From positions 34,806,253 to 34,870,252 of the forward strand of contig CM040087.1 in assembly GCA_022496805.1 (NCBI GenBank): a stretch of 64,000 nucleotides of DNA. The letters run 5' to 3'. Position 1 is the first letter of the stretch. Each line of letters starts with the position of its first letter. The stretch comes from Pohlia nutans (lineage: Eukaryota; Streptophyta; Bryopsida; Bryales; Mniaceae). The translations under genes and the position numbers were made by a program. Positions 33,327 to 44,489 of this stretch are shown here, piece after piece. The notes under the pieces are model-generated. The model had not been told where the DNA came from. It was given only the letters and a program-made list of their open reading frames with translations, and searched no databases.

Positions 33327-34000
33327 CACTATAAGAAAACAACGATTTTCGTGACGTTGAAAAAAACATGCAGCGACGTAACCATGAACAAGTTTGATGT
33401 CACTGATGATGGAAGCCAAAATCCATTTTTTTTGGAAGTGAAGAACATGTCCAAATTTTTTTAAACGTCACGGACAACATGTCAAATTTTGCGTGACATG
33501 ACAAGAAACCGGAGCCTTCCACATTCACCTAAGAGTGGCACGTGGAGGGGTCGACGTTGCCAATTCAGCTTTTTTGGGGGCAGGAGAAGCCATGTCGACT
33601 TTTTTTGAGCCTGCCCCTTGTAGTGACGTGGACCCAAGCGAAATCTGACGTGGCTCATGTGAAAATCTGACGTGGCGCTTCCACGTCAGATGCCATGTGG
33701 GTCGGTTCCCGAAGACTGTATACCTGTCAATATGTTCCTAGTGACGTTGTCAATGACAGTGTAATGTTTTGGGTGATGTCACTGCCGACGTCCTCCTGTC
33801 ATGCAGGACTGCTTGTTGATTCCCGATTATGACACGCTGCATGTTTTTAGTGATGTCAATGCGAACGTCATGTTGGCATTCTTTTTTTTTTATTACTGAT
33901 GATGACACGTTGTATGCTTTCGGTGACTTCCTGACGTTTGCAAAGATATCTTTAGTGACATGTTATTAAACGGGGCTTCATGATTTGCAAGATTGTAGAA
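33327..34000. mobile_element. CACTA-type terminus with TGACGT-rich subterminal region
   Basis: CACTATAAGAAAACAACG matches the CACTANAAGAAAA terminus common in plant CACTA elements. The following 600 bp is rich in TGACGT/ACGTCA motifs (GTGACGTTG, CTGACGTGGC, CCACGTCAG, GCCGACGTCC and others), as expected for transposase-binding subterminal repeats. I cannot find the other end. Confidence 0.45.
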
Positions 34001-34244
34001 CGTAGTCCATGACATTCAGTTTGATATTATAAATAACAAATGAAAACAAATGACAAATGGACAACAAACTCCATCATAGATAACAGATTGTCCAATGACT
34101 TTTGGAATAATCCAGAAATAAGTGACTCACAAAAAACATATAGAAAATAATCAACCAATACCAATAGAATAGTACAATAAAAGAGGGGGGTAGTGGTGAA
34201 AACCACTGCTAGCCACTCTTTTCAAACAACTAGCTCATCTTGTC

Positions 34245-34440
34245 TCAGGGATAGGTAGGGCCGGTTGGTTGGTACAAACTTTCATGCCATGACAACTCAC
34301 TAGCAACACCAAGCCATGTGTATCACACCACTGCTCAAACGAGCCCAATAAGTTTTGAACCCGGACCACATAATTGTGATACAACGCCCTTCACCAACCA
34401 ACCAAAGAACTCATGACTTGGCGATAATAACTAACCCAAA
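34245..34440 (-). mobile_element. Possible tRNA-like SINE, minus strand
   Basis: In reverse complement, TTGGTTGGTTGGTGAAGGGC and, about 40 bp later, GGGTTCAAAACT resemble A and B boxes. Weak by itself. Confidence 0.3.
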
Positions 34441-34519
34441 ACATACCTTTATACTATCTAGCACCCAACCATCATTAATTTGCTATTTTTTGTTACTGTT
34501 ATTGTTACTTTGTTTCGGT

Positions 34520-34770
34520 TCCTATAGTGTCCATCCTCGAAAGGGGAGAGTAGTTTTGTCCCAATGTCCCTTTGTCCGGTGGGCACCGGGTTATTGACAT
34601 TACGAACGGACACTTTATTCACGCCGGCCTTGCAAAAGGGTCGGTGTTTCTATCTATCTATCCCAATTTCCCCTTGTCCGGTGGGCATTGGATCATTGGC
34701 ATTACAAACGGACACTTCATTCACGCCAGCCCCTTGCTAGAAGGGCCCGGAGTTTCTATCTATCTATATT
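34520..34770 (+). repeat. Repeat with ~100-bp internal tandem duplication
   Basis: Starts with CATCCTCGAAAGGGGAGAGTAG, as at 30533. The unit TTGTCCGGTGGGCA...CATTACGAACGGACAC...TTTCTATCTATCTAT occurs twice (about 34560-34660 and 34663-34768). Confidence 0.7.
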
Positions 34771-34956
34771 TTATAAATGTAATTAAATATATTTTATATT
34801 GATTAAAATTTAACTAATTAGTATTAAATAACTCTTATTTATTTGAATATGCCTTTCATATAATTTATTCAATTAAGTATAAACTAAAAAGTTAGATGAT
34901 ATAGGTTCATTTACTAATTAATAATTGCAATTGAATGATTTTTATGAATTAGAGGT

Positions 34957-35531
34957 TTAACCCCTAAATGTTTAGAGCCCTCTCCAAATTTGGCAGTTTT
35001 GCTAAGATGCATTATAAAATGCAACTAAGAGGGATATTTTGAACTTGATGCATGAATAAAAGTTGTATATTATGAATTTTTGATTCTATCCATATGGTTA
35101 AATCTATGATTGCTATCACCAATATTTTTGTATTAATTTTGAAACTCAAAATTCAAAATTCTTTTGTAATTCGATTACAAATAGGATATTGACAATTTGT
35201 AGATGAAATTGTTGTGATTGGTTGAAATGTAATACTCTAAGTGTAGTGATTTTTGGAATTTTTTTGGTTGCTTAATTTTATGAGTTGATGTTTTGAAAAG
35301 CACTTTTATACTAAAATCTTTGAAATTTTGGGTGAATCACCACAACATGAAATGAGGCATAAAATTTTCACAAATCATCCCCTTTCTAATCAGATCACAC
35401 ATTCATGAAGCTTACTTTGCATAGAATCTAGAGTAAAAATCCACACTACAAAAATTGCATGATAGATGAGAAAACATGGATGAAATCAATACATCGTCCA
35501 ACAAATGAATGCTTAGGCAATTAGGAATTAA
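34957..35531. mobile_element. TTAA-terminated MITE, inverse copy of 187-763
   Basis: Left TTAACCCCTAAATG; right end worn to GGAATTAA. AGATGCATTATAAAATGCA and GAATAAAAGTTGTATA match the reverse complement of the first element. Confidence 0.65.
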
Positions 35532-35761
35532 ACTAAGGTGCATTGATGGATCATGATTTCTCATACATCTCATCATTTTCAAATGATTTTCCCGTGTAAC
35601 CTAGAATCGAAAACATTCAAACCAGGGTTGAAAACTTTCAACTGAATTGATTAAACTGAATTGCCTATGCGGCCTATTGTTTAGTTGAAAACTACCAATT
35701 GAGAGTTGAAAATTTCAACTGCTAAGTTCAACTCAACTAAACTCGGGTGGCCTCCCCCAAT

Positions 35762-36170
35762 AATATCAACCGATTTTGATGGGGATGACCCCGAGAACAA
35801 GGATGAGTTTTGCGATGGTGATCATGACAACAGGTAGAGAAGAGCTAGTCGTGAGTCAGCCAAGGCAAAGTTTTAGTAATTTCTTTTTGCTTTTCTCTAT
35901 GGACTAAGAACAAGCGGCTAGTCGCGGAGTCTTTGCTTTAGTATTTATTCAAGATTTACTTCTACGGCTTCATTTTGCTGTTCAGGCGCATAACTCCTGG
36001 TAACTCCTCGAAGCGTTTCGTAGTCTCTCCCCTGGTGGGGAGGGACAATAAACCAAGGTGTACTGGATGATTTTCATCCGTGAAATAGCAAAGGCAAACT
36101 GGATTTCTTCATCAGTGCCGGCAATAACCAAGGTGTACTGGATGATCTTCATCTGTTCATCGTAAGGCCC
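35762..36170 (+). repeat. Gene-tail fragment, copy 2, with its 3' flank
   Basis: Second copy of the segment at 28985-29103 plus 29637-29800. It lacks the Harbinger MITE but has its own insertion (35908-36053). Its acidic frame ends at the same stop position as copy 1. Confidence 0.6.
35908..36053 (+). mobile_element. Small repeat with conserved 3' hairpin, copy 1
   Basis: Begins GAACAAGCGGCTAGTCGCG and ends GTCTCTCCCC-TGGTG-GGGAGGGAC-AATAAAC, the end being a hairpin. A second copy at 43215-43563 has the same start and end, but the hairpin is GTCTC-TCCCCTGTA-GGAGAC. The interrupted gene-tail repeat supports an insertion here. Confidence 0.55.
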
Positions 36171-36189
36171 TGGCAGAGGGGCATTCTCC

Positions 36190-36776
36190 CTCCGACCCTT
36201 CCTGGGCGGAATGGACCCCGGCCGGGGCGCTTCTCAACCGCATGAGAAAGCACGACTTCGGCAGATTCTGCTCTCCCTGCATCCCTCTCATTGCCACGCC
36301 TTCTTCTCGCCTCGGATCCTTACTGACGACACTTCCGGGGCATTCACTTTGGAGCTTCCTGGCGACACTTACGGGGCATTCATTTTGGAGCATACACTTC
36401 CTTCGTTGCACTCCTTTCTTTCTAGGCTCCCAGAATCACTGACTAGATTGTTATTGTCAATCGCCAAACCTCCGTCACTCTCGCAAAGCTTTGTCACTGA
36501 TAGAGGAGGTCAATTGCCTGCTTCTTTCAGATTTCCCAGCTGCTCGTTGCAGTTCTTGCAAGGGAGTGGATATTACTGCTTTTATTGCGTATGTGCCCTA
36601 ACTTGGGAGAACACACTGGAATTGAGCACGCTGTCTGGCGATAATAATTTGTGTTTCCCAGCTAATTAATTAGCGAGCTGAGGATTGGAGAGAGATTGCG
36701 AATGCGATGTCCGTGTAGGGGGATTGGGAGAGTGTGGTTTCAGTGATAGGCAGACGATGTCAATTCTTCTGCAGTG
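36190..36776 (+). other. Upstream/leader region of the NAD carrier gene
   Basis: Moderately GC-rich. GGGGCATTCA(C/T)TTTGGAGC occurs twice near 36338 and 36373. A 152-codon frame ends 105 bp before the gene; it has no motif and I treat it as leader or chance. TTCTTCTGCAG right before the ATG looks like a 3' splice site, so a leader intron is possible. Confidence 0.4.
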
Positions 36777-37739
36777 ATGGCCAAGAAGGGCAGCGTTGCC
36801 CTGGCGGTGGTGAACCCTCGGGATGACCGGCGAGGCAAGTTCATCACGGCGGCCGCGGGGGCGGGAGCGGGGATGCTGGCGGCGACGTTCGTGTGCCCGT
36901 TGGACGTGGTGAAGACGCGGCTGCAAGTGAATCGCATGGGCTACCAGAACATCAATGGCACGATGGTGCTGGGGCATTTGGGCAAGATATTCCGGGAGGA
37001 AGGGGTGAAGGGTTTGTACTGCGGATTCTCGTCCACGATGGTGGCGCTCCTCGTGAACTGGGCGGTCTATTTCACGGTCTACGAGCAGCTGAAAACCATG
37101 CTGCAGGCACGAGAGGCTCACAGCACTGGCCGGCTTTCCGTGGGCGCCAACATGTTGGCATCGGCAGGCGCCGGCGCCACCACAATCTTGGTAACCAACC
37201 CGCTCTGGGTCGTGAAAACCCGGATCCAGACGCAAAGTTTGAGACCGGATCTCGTCCCGTACAAAGGCGTGGTGTCTGCGCTGCGTCGAATTTTTCGCGA
37301 GGAGGGCGCGCGCGGGCTTTACAGCGGCGTGGTGCCTGCTCTTGCAGGGATCAGTCATGTGGCCATCCAATTCCCTTTGTTCGAGTTTTTGAAGAGCCGG
37401 TTGGCTGTGCGAGAAGGCACCACAGTGGAGAAGCTGCCTGTGGGGCAGGTGGCTATGGCGACCTCTGCGGCCAAGGTGATCGCATCCACCATCACTTACC
37501 CGCACGAGGTCGTCCGCTCCAGGTTGCAAGAGCAAGGCCTTGCGAAGCTGGAGCAACTCCGCTACAACGGCGTGTTCGATTGTATCAAGAAAATTTCCGT
37601 TCATGAAGGCCTGGGAGGCTTTTATCGTGGCTATGCAACCAACTTGATGCGTACCACCCCTGCGGCAGTGATCACGTTCACCAGCTTTGAAATGATTCTT
37701 AGGCAACTCAAAATTATCTTCCCTCCCAAGGGGAATTGA
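36777..37739 (+). CDS. NAD+ carrier-type mitochondrial carrier family protein
   Basis: 320 residues in a single exon, starting at the ATG at 36777 (the preceding GTG codon is not a start). Three repeats of the SLC25 fold, each with its signature: [10 protein letters not shown] (about residue 40), [10 protein letters not shown] (about 140), [10 protein letters not shown] (about 241). The W in the second signature marks the NAD/folate/FAD branch. Matches to plant NDT1/NDT2 are clear: NWA(V/I)[23 protein letters not shown] and [14 protein letters not shown]. Plant NDT proteins exchange NAD+ across mitochondrial or plastid/peroxisomal envelopes, so the substrate is likely NAD+ or a related nucleotide; which membrane cannot be said. 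Length is normal. Codons are GC-rich. From memory the Arabidopsis homologues have several introns, so the intronless form may be a retrocopy or reflect intron loss. Confidence 0.9.
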   Translation: MAKKGSVALAVVNPRDDRRGKFITAAAGAGAGMLAATFVCPLDVVKTRLQVNRMGYQNINGTMVLGHLGKIFREEGVKGLYCGFSSTMVALLVNWAVYFTVYEQLKTMLQAREAHSTGRLSVGANMLASAGAGATTILVTNPLWVVKTRIQTQSLRPDLVPYKGVVSALRRIFREEGARGLYSGVVPALAGISHVAIQFPLFEFLKSRLAVREGTTVEKLPVGQVAMATSAAKVIASTITYPHEVVRSRLQEQGLAKLEQLRYNGVFDCIKKISVHEGLGGFYRGYATNLMRTTPAAVITFTSFEMILRQLKIIFPPKGN

Positions 37740-38534
37740 ATTAGGGTATGAGGAAAACTCAGGTATATCAGGTATTGTTGTTTTTTCATTGATTTCATTG
37801 TCAGTGGACTCCATTCCATTCCAGTGTATGTCCACGCTACGTTTACCCATTCATTGCTTTCCTGTCAATGTAGCCGGTCACTTGACAGTTCCCATTTTCA
37901 TTTTCACATTGGTGCCCGATCAAGTATCTTCCCTCTTACATTTCAAGGCAATGGAATGATGATACAGATCTCTCACAGAGAGAGAGTGGATTCAGAAGTT
38001 TTTAGAGTGTTGTTGAGAAGAGAGAAAAGGGGGTTAGGGTTTTAGGGTTCAAGGTAATGGTCATGGCATTACACTGAAGCAGTTCAGGCAATTGCTGTCC
38101 TGATCGTAGTGGCAGCTTCGTTTCAAAATAGATTTACAATTTTGTCATCTTCTAGAAGTTGACTTGAAAGCTCAGAATGTATGCACATCTTGTGTGATTT
38201 TTGATCTGCAAACACAATCATAGTGTGTGTTTTCATTGTTTTCATTTGTTTCAAGGTGATGCTCTGTTTCAATTTTCCTGTTGAGCAGAGGCGAGTGAGT
38301 GGCGTTGAAAGGTCTTATTAGTGGTGCCTTCTTCTACAAACCTTGCTGCACCCCATGTACTTTACAACCTGTTTGATAATGTTAATAGTGCTCCCTTGTT
38401 CCAAAGAAGTTGAATGATTATCTTTCATATTGAAAACTAGGTTGGCCCTCATATTTTCCTCCTCATACATCTAAATTTCGTGAATTTTTTTCACATTACG
38501 TGATTTTTTTTTCACATGTTCAAAATGATAGTAA
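37740..38534. other. 3' region of the NAD carrier gene and intergenic DNA
   Basis: TTAGGGTTTTAGGGTT at about 38035 is telomere-like. No other gene or paired termini. Confidence 0.4.
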
Positions 38535-39045
38535 TTTTTTTGGAATTTTTGGAGCAATTTTGAACAATCCAATTTCAAGATATGTACAAAATACCTTAAA
38601 CGACTTCCATCAATCTTTTCAACGGTGGCATTTTTTCAAAAATTGTGTGATTTAGTTAATTCATTTTTCATACAAAAGCTATGTAAGTCTTCTTTAATTT
38701 CATTAGTATCAATTGTCAAAGATCAGTCAACACCTTACCCCCGCGGATCTTTCAAGAGCTTACCTCCTAAAGGACCAAGGGGTGTTCATCTTAGCTCTTG
38801 TTTTCTTGATTAGCTCTTGTATTAAGCTCAATTTCTCATTGGTGTTGGGTAATTTTGATGATTGGCACCATTAGAATTAAAGAAGACTTACGTTGCTTAT
38901 GTACTAAAAAAGAATCAATAAAATTGCACAATTTTTGAGAAAATGCTGCCATTAAGAAGATTGATGAAACTTGTTCACGATATTTTGTACATATGCTAAA
39001 ATTGGATTGTTCAAAAGTGCTCTAAAAATTCTGGAATTTTTATTG
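38535..39045. repeat. Foldback element, arms about 200 bp
   Basis: 38545-38735 returns inverted at about 38845-39040: TTTTGAACAATCCAATTT versus AAATTGGATTGTTCAAAA, and AAGTCTTCTTTAATT versus AATTAAAGAAGACTT. The ~100-bp spacer contains ACCCCCGCGGATC. It ends 20 bp before the next TTAA element. Confidence 0.85.
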
Positions 39046-39063
39046 TGCTTAGAGATCATCATT

Positions 39064-40010
39064 TTAACCCCTAAAGGCCCTTAAAAGCCAAAATGGCTTT
39101 TTGCTGTTTCGGGCAGCTTAGATGGAAGGTCTAAATTAAGAATTTTAGACTATAATTTGGCGTGGCCGTGGTCATACATACAAGGTGTGTGGGGTAAAAA
39201 TTACAAAGTCAAATTCGGAGTTTATAATTTTTTTATTGAAATTTTCGGTTTCAAGCCCAACTGGGGCAGAAAAAAACTTTTTATTATAATCATTTTTTCA
39301 ATTTTTTTTTTTGGAGACATGCTCTTCACCACATTTAGGCTCAGAATTTGAAGTGACCCATGTTGATTATATTCTTGGCTTGACAAGGGCAGCCTCCAAA
39401 ATAAAGAACAACAACCTCCAAGGTTTTTTGTAATTTCACATCCATTTCTTTCGAAATTTGTCAAAATTTGAGATTTTGAAATTTTTTAAAAATAATTTCG
39501 CCTTAAATTTATAAAATCATAGAGGTACCTAATCACCGTTCATTTTTTCCAAAAATCAAATACAATTAATGTGATGCATGTTTCACCAAATTGCCATTTT
39601 TATACCTACTTCCAGAAATTAATTTGGATGAAGGTTTGAAATGCGTAATGAGTCTCTAAAATTTTGCATGAGCGTACCCAACTTAGTTATCTACATGGAA
39701 AAAAATATGAGCAAAATGTTTGGAGTAACAATCTTCAAGTCCCCCTTTGCACTATGGAGACAATGCCTCCCAAGCAATGCCCCGAAAAAAATTTGCACAA
39801 ACTTTGGATGTTATGATCTTGCAAATGATAAACATCCAACGGTCAATTTTTGAAACAGTAGCTATGAATAGGCTTAGGTACAAGATCTTACGGTTGGAAT
39901 TCTAAAAGAAGTAAAAAAACTTGGTTCACATCCTCGGGAGTACATAGAGGTAGAAAATCGCAGTTTTGAGGTTTCAAGCTCCCAAAAACACAAGGAAATT
40001 TAGGGGTTAA
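39064..40010. mobile_element. TTAA-terminated element, 947 bp
   Basis: TTAACCCCTAAAGG at left and AAATTTAGGGGTTAA at right. Interior AT-rich without a transposase. Inner sequence differs from family A, so it is a separate subfamily sharing only the ends. Confidence 0.75.
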
Positions 40011-40179
40011 ACATGTGGAAAATAATTTCCTACAATTTAGAGGTGTGAGGAGGAAGATATGAGGGTCTGAAGTGATGCCTAGATAGTCCCCTTGCAACTC
40101 CAAAAAAATCATCAAAAATTGCACACTTCATGAATTTCCGATCAAGAAGTATTTGCAAATTCAGCTTTCAAAAAGATCC

Positions 40180-40319
40180 AGGGTCTTCTTGTTGCTCATC
40201 GTACAATTCAAAGCCTAGGAACTCAAATTTCCTCACTTTCTAATTCCAGAGGGTCTTCTTGTTGCTCATCTTACAATTCAAAGCCTAGGAACTCAAATTT
40301 CCTCACTTTCTAATTCCAT
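40180..40319 (+). repeat. 70-bp tandem duplication
   Basis: GGGTCTTCTTGTTGCTCATC and the next 50 bp occur at 40181 and again at 40251 with one visible difference (ATCGTAC versus ATCTTAC). Confidence 0.9.
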
Positions 40320-40585
40320 AAGCTGCATGGGGACCTTATAGTCCTTTAGATGTTAATTAAACTCAACCCAACTCAAGATTGTATAAGAGAATCGGTTGGA
40401 TTGGAATTAGATTGAGTTGAACAACGAAAGGAAGCACCGTTGAATGTAAAATTCCAACCAACGAAGGAAACCACGATTGAGGTTTTTTTTCTCAATAGTT
40501 AAAATTACTCTCCATGCGCAACTCCTCTGTTGAAATTGCTTTCATCCCAAAAGCACCTAATTTTCTTTGGTACAACCTCCCCAAC

Positions 40586-40992
40586 CACTACACTAAATAA
40601 TGTATTTAGTATGAGGCACTGTAATTGCGAACATCACTCTAGATATCCAAAAACCTACTTTTGTAAAAACACTAAATGTGAATTCTGACACTATTTATAA
40701 AGAATAGTGACGTTTTGACATTGTGATCTTTTGAGATATGGATATTTAGTGTGAGATGAAAGTTTAGATGAAAGTTGAGATGAGAGGAATGAAACTTGAG
40801 ATGAAAGTTTAGATGGAAAAACTGAAATTTTAGAAATGGAATGAATCAAATTGAATGATAACTGAAAATGAATCAAATTGGATGATAACCGCCAACACTA
40901 ATTACCCACAAATTGACAATTAGTGTTAGACAAGTAGTAGGAGTAAGCACATTATTCATCACCTCACACTAAATACACTATTTAGTGTAATG
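40586..40992. mobile_element. MITE with CA(C/T)TACACTAAATA ends
   Basis: CACTACACTAAATAATGTAT at left, CACTATTTAGTGTAATG at right, inverted for about 35 bp. Interior AT-rich with no frame. Confidence 0.75.
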
Positions 40993-40999
40993 AGATGCA

Positions 41000-41733
41000 T
41001 ACAAAGTAAAAAACTCTGATTGGGTACCATTTACCTTTTTTACATGTGAAGACCTAGGTGTTGTTTGCCACAATTGGGTGGTTGGGTTCTATGACTACCA
41101 TAGTATTATATCTGGGTCGCCAAAAAATAATTCAAAAAATAAAAAATGTAAAAAATTTAGAAATTATGAGGATCAAAAAAGCAAAAATAGAATAAATTAT
41201 TTTAAGCTATATTTTACTATTTCCAAGCTATTCAGTGCCATTTAGGGTTGTTTTTAATCATTTTTTCTTTAAAAAAAAATGAAGAAAATCATTTTTTGAG
41301 GAACGAACCTTTATTTTCATAAAATATTAATACTTGTTCGTGGGTGGCGACCCAGCTATGTTACTCCAATATCTATTGTAAAGTATGATACCTTCTACGA
41401 GTTTAGGTTCCTATCTCAAACATGTGCAGTGTGCCACACCACATGTGTCAGATTTTGGAAAGCCGGATTTTATCACGATGTATTTGCAGCCACCTAAAAC
41501 ACGATAGAATTTAATCAAGGAAACTCACATGTCAATTCCAAAATCAGATCATTCAAAACACAAACGGTATTACCGCACTCACTGATCAAAGCCCCTTCAA
41601 TATATAAGAACACATCACAACTGCAGCCTACACGACCATTCAAAGAAATATTGATTGAGATTCGAAGGAATACTGACAAGAAGAAAACGCATACCTTGAA
41701 TTTCCTCAAAATGCATTGTGCATAAGCAGAATA
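41000..41733. other. AT-rich intergenic DNA
   Basis: No gene recognised; 41120-41320 is a run of A/T-rich low complexity. Confidence 0.4.
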
Positions 41734-42017
41734 GGGTGTCACACCTCGTTCTTCCCATTCTCGATTTCAAAGAATGCATACATGACACTTCCTTCTTGAA
41801 TTGTGAAGGATTCATTCTCTGAAGATTGAGAAGTTTCATCCTTATCCTTCGAAGAATGGGCATGAAGATTGAGAAGCCATGACCATTCTCATTCTTCACA
41901 CGGCCTCAGGAAAATCACACCTTCTTCATGAAGAATGGCCAAGATTGACTCCACAATTCTCTCCCTCGATTCTCAATCTTCAGAGAATCAAACTTCTCAG
42001 AAGAGATGTGACACCCC
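41734..42017. mobile_element. MITE with GGGTGTCACA ends
   Basis: GGGTGTCACACCTC at left, GATGTGACACCCC at right, flanked by TA on both sides. Between them imperfect copies of GAAGAATG and its complement. 284 bp. It lies 435 bp downstream of PHF5A. Confidence 0.7.
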
Positions 42018-42451
42018 TAATATGATCAAAACCTTCAACTCCAGGAGAATCACAACTAAATACAGGTGATAACTAAGACCAGAAAGAAGAAATAATGGTG
42101 ATTCAGCCAAAAATTTTATCCAAACCCTAGTAAATGACACAAAGAAGCAATCCATCAATTCACTGACAAACATTGAAATTTAGGGTACTTCTGGCGTTAA
42201 TTGCACAAACGGCCGTCCTTACTTGAACGTAAACCCTGATTTCAAGTAGTACGGGAATACCTGTTGATGCATTGACAAGACAACCCTAACTAAGCACTGT
42301 AACTATAATTCCTTAACATAGAACCTCAATTCGACATAAGGCGCCTTCCCATTTATCTAATAAAGAAGCACTTATGAGAAATCTGACTGCCAAAAAAGTG
42401 AGAAAGAAACGGGTCGATGCTCCGCGAGAAGGCAGGAACATCAACCACCGA

Positions 42452-42784
42452 CTATCTTTTCTTGAAACCGTATTTCTTCCGTTCGTAGAACAGATCCGTT
42501 TTGGCACTGCCCAAGTTGACAATCTTGGGACAGCCATCGCGGTCTTTCTCCTGCTGAGTACACTCCTTGCAGTAATAGGCGTCCGAGATGCCGAGACCTC
42601 CACAAATCACGCACCGGCCTTGGTAGGAGCCGTAGTTACACTCGTCGCAAACGCGCACAAGCGTGCACGGGCGCACGTAGGAATCGCAAATCACGCACTT
42701 CCCGTCGCATTTCTCGCACAGTCGGCCGATGGCAATCCCTGGTTGTTTCCTGCACATAATCAAATCCGGATGATGCTTCGCCAT
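42452..42784 (-). CDS. PHF5A: PHF5A/Rds3, SF3b subunit of U2 snRNP
   Basis: 110 residues, single exon, full family length. PHF5A (yeast Rds3) is a small zinc-knot protein of SF3b that contacts the branch-site helix, in the nucleus. Features: start [16 protein letters not shown]; CxxC pairs at [24 protein letters not shown] and YYCKECT, which fold a three-zinc trefoil; C-terminal tail [16 protein letters not shown]. It fits the near-invariant eukaryotic sequence as I know it, so it is certainly under constraint. AAGTACACAG| just before the ATG could be a leader-intron acceptor. No damage seen. Confidence 0.97.
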   Translation of the reverse strand: MAKHHPDLIMCRKQPGIAIGRLCEKCDGKCVICDSYVRPCTLVRVCDECNYGSYQGRCVICGGLGISDAYYCKECTQQEKDRDGCPKIVNLGSAKTDLFYERKKYGFKKR

Positions 42785-42988
42785 CGCTGTGTACTTACTC
42801 TCTCTTCTGGGCGCCCTGGTCTGTCTGTCTTCGCGACTTTCAAAAAAAACAACTAAGTGGAGATCAAACGCCTGATCTATCTATGGCGCACCTATCCTAT
42901 CGACGACTGTGCAGTCTGCAAAATGTTGTTGAATACAGCGTCCTCCCCACGCCACTGGACGTGCTTCGATGCCAGTTTCTGAAGCTCC

Positions 42989-42997
42989 AAACCCTAA
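42989..42997. promoter_or_regulatory. Telo-box upstream of PHF5A
   Basis: AAACCCTAA 205 bp upstream of the ATG (TTAGGGTTT on the coding strand). Telo-boxes are typical of plant promoters of translation and splicing genes. Confidence 0.5.
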
Positions 42998-43112
42998 ATT
43001 CCCGAACTATCACCTGCTGCATGAGAATGAAACGGATGACAATACTAACGGTTTTCATCCATAAATTCTGTTAAGATACCGTATTTCCGAAGCACTATCG
43101 ACCCATTTAGAG

Positions 43113-43743
43113 AGCATCATCAATGCAACACGGTAAAGCTTACTGCAAACCAAAATCTATCTTTTGACTGACCTAAAATTAGAAAATAATATTATCATCA
43201 TTAGAAGCGCATCTGAACAAGCGGCTAGTCGCGTAGTCTCTGCCTTAGTATTTGACTAACTCACTAACTCACTAACTCATGTTCACTAACTCACTAACTC
43301 ATGTTCACTAACTCACTAACACCTCTTTTGTTCACTAACTCACTAACTCCTCTTCTGTTCTTGATCGTGTTGTTGCCAGGACAACTCACTCAGTTACTGT
43401 GGGGTTTGAATCAATAATTTGCTGATATGGTACTAAGCCATGGTGGATTTCTGACAGTTTGACTCGGAGTGTCACTGTTCACTAACTCACTAACTCCTCA
43501 CTGTTCACTAACTCCTGAAAACGCAGCGTTTTCCTGGTCTCTCCCCTGTAGGAGACAATAAACGTTTGACAGTAGAAGCGCGGTTAATGATTCTAATTTT
43601 GACATTAGAAATGCATCTAAATAAACGTTTTTCGTGATATTAACTGCGCTTCTAATGATGGTAATTTTAGTTTCTAATTTTAGGTCAGTCAAAAGATAGG
43701 TTTTGATTTGCAGTGAGCTTTACCGTGTTGCATTGATGATGCT
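43113..43743. mobile_element. Long-TIR foldback MITE, interrupted by a later insertion
   Basis: AGCATCATCAATGCAACACG at left and CGTGTTGCATTGATGATGCT at right start arms of about 95 bp (43113-43207 and 43645-43743). CTTTTGACTGACCTAAAATT also pairs. The element at 43215-43563 lies inside, so it is nested and younger. Confidence 0.85.
43215..43563 (+). mobile_element. Small repeat with conserved 3' hairpin, copy 2
   Basis: GAACAAGCGGCTAGTCGCG start and GTCTC...GGAGACAATAAAC end as at 35908-36053. The middle is expanded by CACTAACT repeats (about a dozen TTCACTAACTCACTAACTC-like units between 43250 and 43515). Confidence 0.55.
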
Positions 43744-44080
43744 ATAAGATTTGTTTCGCTTCTTCTCACCCAACAATTCATTTTACATCGATTATTGCAA
43801 ATGTTGTGGCTCACAAAATTAGTGTGAGGCTTCACATCAATCCTCAATTAGTCTGAGACTTTATACACAATCTTCATTGTTTATTGTGAGAAATCTCAAT
43901 TACTATGAGTCACACAATTGTTTTAATAATTGGTGTAGTATAGTCCTTGGACGACTCTTTACGCTCACACCAGGTAATTTTGAAGGCAGTTTCTAAAGTT
44001 GTATATTAACTTTATTATTATTTTTATAAAATTATTGAGCAAACACACAATCATGAATTTAAATGGTTTGACTACACTAA

Positions 44081-44459
44081 AGAGCGGTTTACACTCTGAT
44101 CAAGATCTCTAACCATGGGCCTTTAAAATTTGTAATTTGTCCTATGAACTCGTTCATGGACAACTTGGATATACACCACTTCAAAAAATGAACTCGGATC
44201 ATAAAGCACCCTAGTGAATGATAATTCATCGTCCAAGTTCATTTTTGATGGGTCAAGCAAGAATAGTTCTTTAGCCGCAAAACTTCAAGACCATGGTCAC
44301 TCCTCCGGGTCCAAGTTTAGTTTACACTATAGAAAAAGACCTTTGTCTTTAAAAGTTGTATTTTCATTTCTTTTGGTCACCGCTCGTGCCATGAAGTGTG
44401 ACCATGGTTTTTTTCATTTTCGTTAGTTACCGCTCTTGATCACAAATGTAAACAACCCT
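44081..44459. mobile_element. PIF/Harbinger-type MITE with TAA target duplication
   Basis: AGAGCGGTTTACA at left, TGTAAACAACCCT at right, TAA at 44078-44080 and 44460-44462. 379 bp. The GG(G/T)TTTACA core resembles the MITE at 29104. Confidence 0.7.
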
Positions 44460-44489
44460 TAATAATGAAGATAAAAAATTGGAGGCTTG

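Noticed and set aside
36211..36669. 152-codon frame before the NAD carrier gene
   Set aside because: No motif, biased composition, probably leader sequence; a regulatory upstream frame is possible but unsupported.
43250..43515. CRISPR-like regular repeats (CACTAACT)
   Set aside because: Repeats are contiguous and variable without unique spacers, in a plant nuclear context.
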